DNA of 8,451 bases from Bacillota bacterium (GTDB lineage: Bacteria > Bacillota > Clostridia > Lachnospirales > Lachnospiraceae), in the NCBI GenBank assembly GCA_023415635.1, contig JAEZJV010000038.1:1-8451 (forward strand), written 5' to 3'. How positions within the stretch are numbered: the first letter of the stretch is position 1; each line of letters begins with the position of its first letter. The notes beneath the pieces are model-generated. The model saw nothing but the letters and a program-made list of their open reading frames with translations. It did no database searches and was not told the DNA's origin. Below, one piece after another: positions 7,380-8,451 of this stretch. The position numbers and the translations under genes were made by a program.

Positions 7380-8381
7380 CTACAACAATAAGCTACTATA
7401 AATCTCTAGCATTAATTCCTCAATGCGTTTATAATCGGGCTCCTCTGGAAGGGAAGTGTTTATAGCAGCAGCTTTAAACTGTTGCTCATACTCATCGAGC
7501 ATTTCAAAAATCTCTTGATAACTATACTTTCCGCTACGAATATCAAGAAAAAAGGATCTTTCTTTTTCCCTATAGGTGTTTATACCCTTGCCTTCAAGGA
7601 TTTCTGTACCTGTTACAAGAAGTCGAATCAAGTGCATTGCGTGCTTATTTAGATGGAGTTCGTCCTTTTTGCTATTTCTGTGATTAAGCTTGGAATAATC
7701 TTTAACTATGTTGTTCATATCAGAATAAATGTTTTTAAAGTCCCTCAGTGGATAGTGCTTTAGGTTTATATCAATAAATATTTCGGTATCCATTTCTGCT
7801 CTAGCAGATTCATCTATATATAAGCTTATTTCGCTGTCAGTAAAGCTTTTATAAGTCCTTTTCAGATGATCCATTTGTCCTAATATACTATTTAAAATAT
7901 GCTGCTCCTTTTCTGCCTGGGGATAGTTGTCTCTTGCAAGTGCATTTTGAAGCCTTCTAAGCTGGGCTGTAGCGTAGTTCCCAAAGCTTTGTATAGCCCT
8001 TCTAGATAAAAATAAATCAACATTGTCTCTTAGCTGCTCTCCTTGTTTGGTTATGCAAAGAAGATGTTCAGGTTTCGTTCCAAGTATCTCAAGAACATTG
8101 GGGTTGCAATTTAAACACAGAGATATAAATTTCTTTAGTCCGTATATTACGGTATCAGTTGTTCTGTCCTCAAACTGCTCAAAACTTGATAATCCCATAA
8201 TATCCTGCTTGGTTTCGATACAAACACCCCTTACATCAATATCACTGGTGTCTACATTAGTTCCGTAGGCTATAGAACCTGCAGTTGTTAGAATTAATAT
8301 ATTGCTCCCAAGGTGTGGGTCTTTCCTCAAAAACTCATATTCTTCTGAATTAAGCTTATCTTTTATAGTTTGTATATTCAT
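7380..8381 (-). CDS. RlaP/YcgL-type predicted nucleotidyltransferase (polymerase beta superfamily)
   Basis: The product has 333 residues from the preferred ATG at 8381. The N-terminus carries the polymerase-beta-type nucleotidyltransferase signature: Gly35-Ser36 in AGSIAYGT, then SDID with Asp47 and Asp49 and RGV directly after. Asp76, in the strand before YGLKKF, is a likely third metal-binding acid. NPNVLEILG (93-101), the YATAQL segment (136-141), KHAMHLIRLL (246-255) and SLPEEPD (310-316) match what I recall of the Pfam RlaP family, and the length is typical. The family is predicted to transfer nucleotides, and comparative genomics has linked it to RNA repair; the substrate is unknown. 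The start at 8381 is chosen over an in-frame ATG at 8420 because GGAGG lies 9 bases upstream of it, and the longer form would overlap the probable upstream gene's end. It is convergent with the helicase gene and shares its terminator. No promoter is evident just upstream, consistent with co-transcription. Confidence 0.88.
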   Translation of the reverse strand: MNIQTIKDKLNSEEYEFLRKDPHLGSNILILTTAGSIAYGTNVDTSDIDVRGVCIETKQDIMGLSSFEQFEDRTTDTVIYGLKKFISLCLNCNPNVLEILGTKPEHLLCITKQGEQLRDNVDLFLSRRAIQSFGNYATAQLRRLQNALARDNYPQAEKEQHILNSILGQMDHLKRTYKSFTDSEISLYIDESARAEMDTEIFIDINLKHYPLRDFKNIYSDMNNIVKDYSKLNHRNSKKDELHLNKHAMHLIRLLVTGTEILEGKGINTYREKERSFFLDIRSGKYSYQEIFEMLDEYEQQFKAAAINTSLPEEPDYKRIEELMLEIYSSLLL

Positions 8382-8390
8382 ACTATCCTT

Positions 8391-8395
8391 CCTCC
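8391..8395 (-). promoter_or_regulatory. Ribosome binding site that sets the nucleotidyltransferase start
   Basis: Read on the minus strand, GGAGG lies 9 bases before the ATG at 8381, ideal spacing for a Bacillota ribosome site. It excludes the more upstream ATG at 8420 as the main start and trims 13 residues from the longest open frame. Confidence 0.8.
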
Positions 8396-8400
8396 AGCAG

Positions 8401-8451
8401 CTATGCCCAAACTTTCTCAAGAGATTCTCTAAACAAAGAGTTCAAAGGCTC
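8401..8451 (-). CDS. Probable 3' end of an upstream co-transcribed gene (partial, runs off window)
   Basis: On the minus strand the frame is open from the window edge to a TAG at 8403-8401 and reads EPLNSLFRESLEKVWA, an amphipathic, helix-like C-terminus that looks like real coding sequence. The stop lies 19 bases before the nucleotidyltransferase start, with only the GGAGG site between them, as expected for neighbouring genes in an operon. Sixteen residues are too few to assign a family. Confidence 0.45.
   Translation of the reverse strand, partial: EPLNSLFRESLEKVWA

Noticed and set aside
8023..8268. 81-residue plus-strand frame opposite the nucleotidyltransferase
   Set aside because: It overlaps the conserved catalytic region of the minus-strand gene, and its composition is that of an antisense shadow.
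8404..8451. Promoter for the nucleotidyltransferase
   Set aside because: A TTGAAC and a TTGAGA are present on the minus strand, but neither has a -10 element at proper spacing, and the segment appears to be the end of a coding region.

Overview
The window looks like a stretch of chromosome from a low-GC Gram-positive bacterium, most likely a Clostridia-type member of the Bacillota. The support is an A/T-rich base composition with A/T-ending codons, purine-rich ribosome binding sites of the GGAGG kind, a TATAAT-type promoter and a GAAA-loop terminator. The organism cannot be named from the sequence. No rRNA, tRNA, CRISPR array or transposase gene was seen.

Layout, left to right. Bases 1-66 look like the last codons of a gene that starts outside the window (weak call). 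Bases 191-1132 (+) encode a 313-residue protein with one N-terminal membrane segment and two Asp-rich, calcium-loop-like motifs; it has no recognised family. A 226-base gap follows, with a good promoter at 1258-1286. The centre of the window, 1359-7199 (+), is one very large gene of 1946 codons. Its product joins an N-terminal beta-rich domain, a transglutaminase-like Cys/His domain, a DUF4011 region, a complete superfamily 1 (Upf1-like) helicase split by a long insertion, a Vsr/MTES_1575-type nuclease domain and a C-terminal DUF3320/winged-helix region. Proteins of this general build recur in anti-phage defence islands, and this gene is the strongest candidate for an interesting system here.

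The helicase gene converges on a right-hand minus-strand unit. A perfect 12-bp inverted repeat (7229-7260) and a hairpin terminator that should work in both directions (7299-7330) separate them. The minus-strand unit holds a 333-residue RlaP/YcgL-type nucleotidyltransferase (7380-8381). Just upstream of it is what appears to be the tail of another gene (8401-8451) that runs off the window edge, 19 bases away, so the two probably form an operon.

Nothing in the sequence shows that the genes act together. The helicase-nuclease has its own promoter and terminator and looks self-contained. The nucleotidyltransferase belongs to a family linked by comparative genomics to RNA repair, which makes its position next to a likely defence gene suggestive but unproven.
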